In this document: positions 62,983-64,000 of the stretch, piece after piece | Layout of the letters: every line of letters starts with the position of its first letter | Position numbering within the stretch: position 1 is the stretch's first letter | Notes under the pieces: model-generated | The model's database searches: none | What the model was told of the DNA's origin: nothing | What the model saw: the letters and a program-made list of their open reading frames with translations, nothing else | Source: Microbulbifer sediminum | GTDB lineage: Bacteria > Pseudomonadota > Gammaproteobacteria > Pseudomonadales > Cellvibrionaceae | Assembly: GCF_021729035.1 (NCBI RefSeq) | Contig: NZ_JAJSAP010000001.1 | Coordinates: 496,001-560,000, forward strand | Length of the DNA: 64,000 nt | Reading direction: 5' to 3' | Made by a program: the position numbers and the translations under genes

Positions 62983-64000
62983 ATGGCCATGGAAATCGCC
63001 GAACCACCACAGTCCCTGCTCGGTCGCTACCGGGTCGAGCGCGCGCTCGGCGCCGGCGGTATGGGCGTGGTGTACCTGGCCCGCGACACCCAGCTGCAGC
63101 GCCCGGTGGCCATCAAGCAGCTGCGCGCTGACGCCACCACCGAGTCCGCCGGCGCCCGCATCCGCTCCGAGGCCCGCCTGCTGGCCCAGCTCAACCACCC
63201 CAATATTGTCCAGCTGTACGACGTGATCGAGCGCGATGGCGATATCGCGCTGGTAATGGAGTACGTGGAGGGCACCACCCTCAAGGAGTGGATGCGCGAG
63301 CGCACCCCCACCCTGCGGGAGAAGCTGGACCTGCTGATGCAGATCTGCCGCGGTCTGTCCGAGGCCCACAGCCTGGGCATCGTCCACCGCGACCTGAAGC
63401 CGGACAATATTCTGCTGGCCATCGGCACCGGCGGGGTCACGGCCAAGATCACCGATTTTGGCATCGCCAAGTCGCTGCAGCAGGAAAGTACCGATATCAC
63501 CCGCGAGGACCATGTGGCCGGCACCGTGGACGCCATGTCCCCGGAACAGCTGCAGGGCCAGACCCTGTGCCCGCGCAGCGACCTGTTCAGCCTGGGCGCC
63601 ATCGCCTACCAGCTGCTGTGCAACGCCCGCCCGCTCGACAAGGGCGACGGCGGCAGCCTGGCACTGGCCCACAAGGTAATTCACGAACCGCATATCCCGC
63701 CGCAGCAGGCCTGCCCCGAACTGCCGGAGCCCCTGGCCGCCCTGCTCGACCGCCTGCTGGCCAAGCAGCCCGGGGCACGCCCGGAATCCGCCCAGCAGGT
63801 CTACGAGGCGCTGGCCTTCCTGCACCAGCACCAGGCCGCCGACACCGACAGCGACGAATTCTCCGCCACCGTCACCGCCCTGCTGCGCAAGCCCCCCAGC
63901 CAGCGCCGCAAGCTGTACAAACGGCTCGGCTACACCGCCGCCCTGGGCGCCCTCACCGTCGCCGGCTACTTCGGCTGGGAATACGCCACCCGCCTGGAGC
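62983..64000 (+). CDS. Hanks-type Ser/Thr protein kinase, paralogue (partial, runs off window)
   Basis: The frame from ATG 62983 (or 62989) stays open to the right edge, giving 339 residues. It has the same kinase elements as the preceding gene: LGAGGMGVVYLA, K45, HRDLKPDNILL with D137, TDFGIAKSL, and TREDHVAGTVDAMSPEQ against TREQHVAGSWGAMSPEQ there. A membrane helix begins near residue 315 (YTAALGALTVAGYFGW). The two kinases are clear tandem paralogues, differing in the catalytic-loop residue after the lysine (Ala in copy 1, Pro in copy 2). The C-terminal sensor part lies beyond the window. Confidence 0.93.
   Translation, partial: MAMEIAEPPQSLLGRYRVERALGAGGMGVVYLARDTQLQRPVAIKQLRADATTESAGARIRSEARLLAQLNHPNIVQLYDVIERDGDIALVMEYVEGTTLKEWMRERTPTLREKLDLLMQICRGLSEAHSLGIVHRDLKPDNILLAIGTGGVTAKITDFGIAKSLQQESTDITREDHVAGTVDAMSPEQLQGQTLCPRSDLFSLGAIAYQLLCNARPLDKGDGGSLALAHKVIHEPHIPPQQACPELPEPLAALLDRLLAKQPGARPESAQQVYEALAFLHQHQAADTDSDEFSATVTALLRKPPSQRRKLYKRLGYTAALGALTVAGYFGWEYATRLE

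Overview
The window looks like chromosomal DNA from a GC-rich, heterotrophic marine or halophilic gammaproteobacterium, most like the Cellvibrionales/Microbulbifer-Halomonas sphere. The basis is a complete ectoine operon (ectABC-ask) with a divergent MarR-type EctR, two large TonB-dependent receptors, many secreted proteins and typical gammaproteobacterial housekeeping genes (RlmD, FrmA/FghA, CorA, DUF465, YceI/cytochrome b561). This lineage call is an inference from gene content. I see no rRNA, tRNA, CRISPR array, transposase or phage gene.

Layout. 1-6 kb: end of an MFS transporter, rlmD, an HD-domain/class II aldolase pair divergent from a Crp/Fnr regulator with an FNR-like box, a BASS-family symporter and a DUF1853 protein. 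6-11.4 kb: a GbsR/MarR-type regulator behind a strong promoter with an 18-bp perfect palindrome, then a short-Q-loop cytochrome bd oxidase (cioAB type), an 821-bp gene-free stretch with an AT-rich island, a TetR regulator and a double-cupin protein. 11.6-15.7 kb: a TonB siderophore receptor plus PepSY reductase-like protein, bracketed by two paralogous DUF465 genes. 15.8-18 kb: methanethiol oxidase/selenium-binding protein and a polytopic membrane protein.

18.4-26 kb is the most unusual part. A beta-propeller sensor kinase and LuxR-type response regulator lie upstream of a translationally coupled secreted pair: a 213-aa exported protein and an 813-aa metzincin-like protease. Two perfect dyads sharing the core GGGGATTCCCC lie in this stretch. 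One is about 100 bp before the secreted pair. The other is upstream of a candidate mini-transcript that has a -10-like box, a hairpin, a 17-codon reading frame and an intrinsic terminator. I propose this as one signal-responsive secretion regulon.

26-44.7 kb: dipeptidyl peptidase IV, an MscS channel, a small lipoprotein, a TPR-sulfotransferase next to a TonB receptor, LysR, DJ-1/PfpI, pirin, TauE/SafE, a DsbA-like oxidoreductase, a GFA protein, glutathione-dependent formaldehyde detoxification (fghA-frmA) and AraC. 44.9-51.1 kb: stress and envelope genes (PhnA-like, CBS, Hsp20, host-attachment, CorA, cytochrome b561, YceI).

51.2-64 kb: a sodium:solute symporter, a membrane TPR protein overlapping ask, ectC, ectB, ectA, ectR, an 18-bp palindrome, then an FHA/winged-helix-like protein and two paralogous Hanks-type Ser/Thr kinases separated by a GAACAG microsatellite. 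Osmolyte synthesis and uptake thus sit beside a eukaryotic-like phosphosignalling cluster. The second kinase runs off the window.
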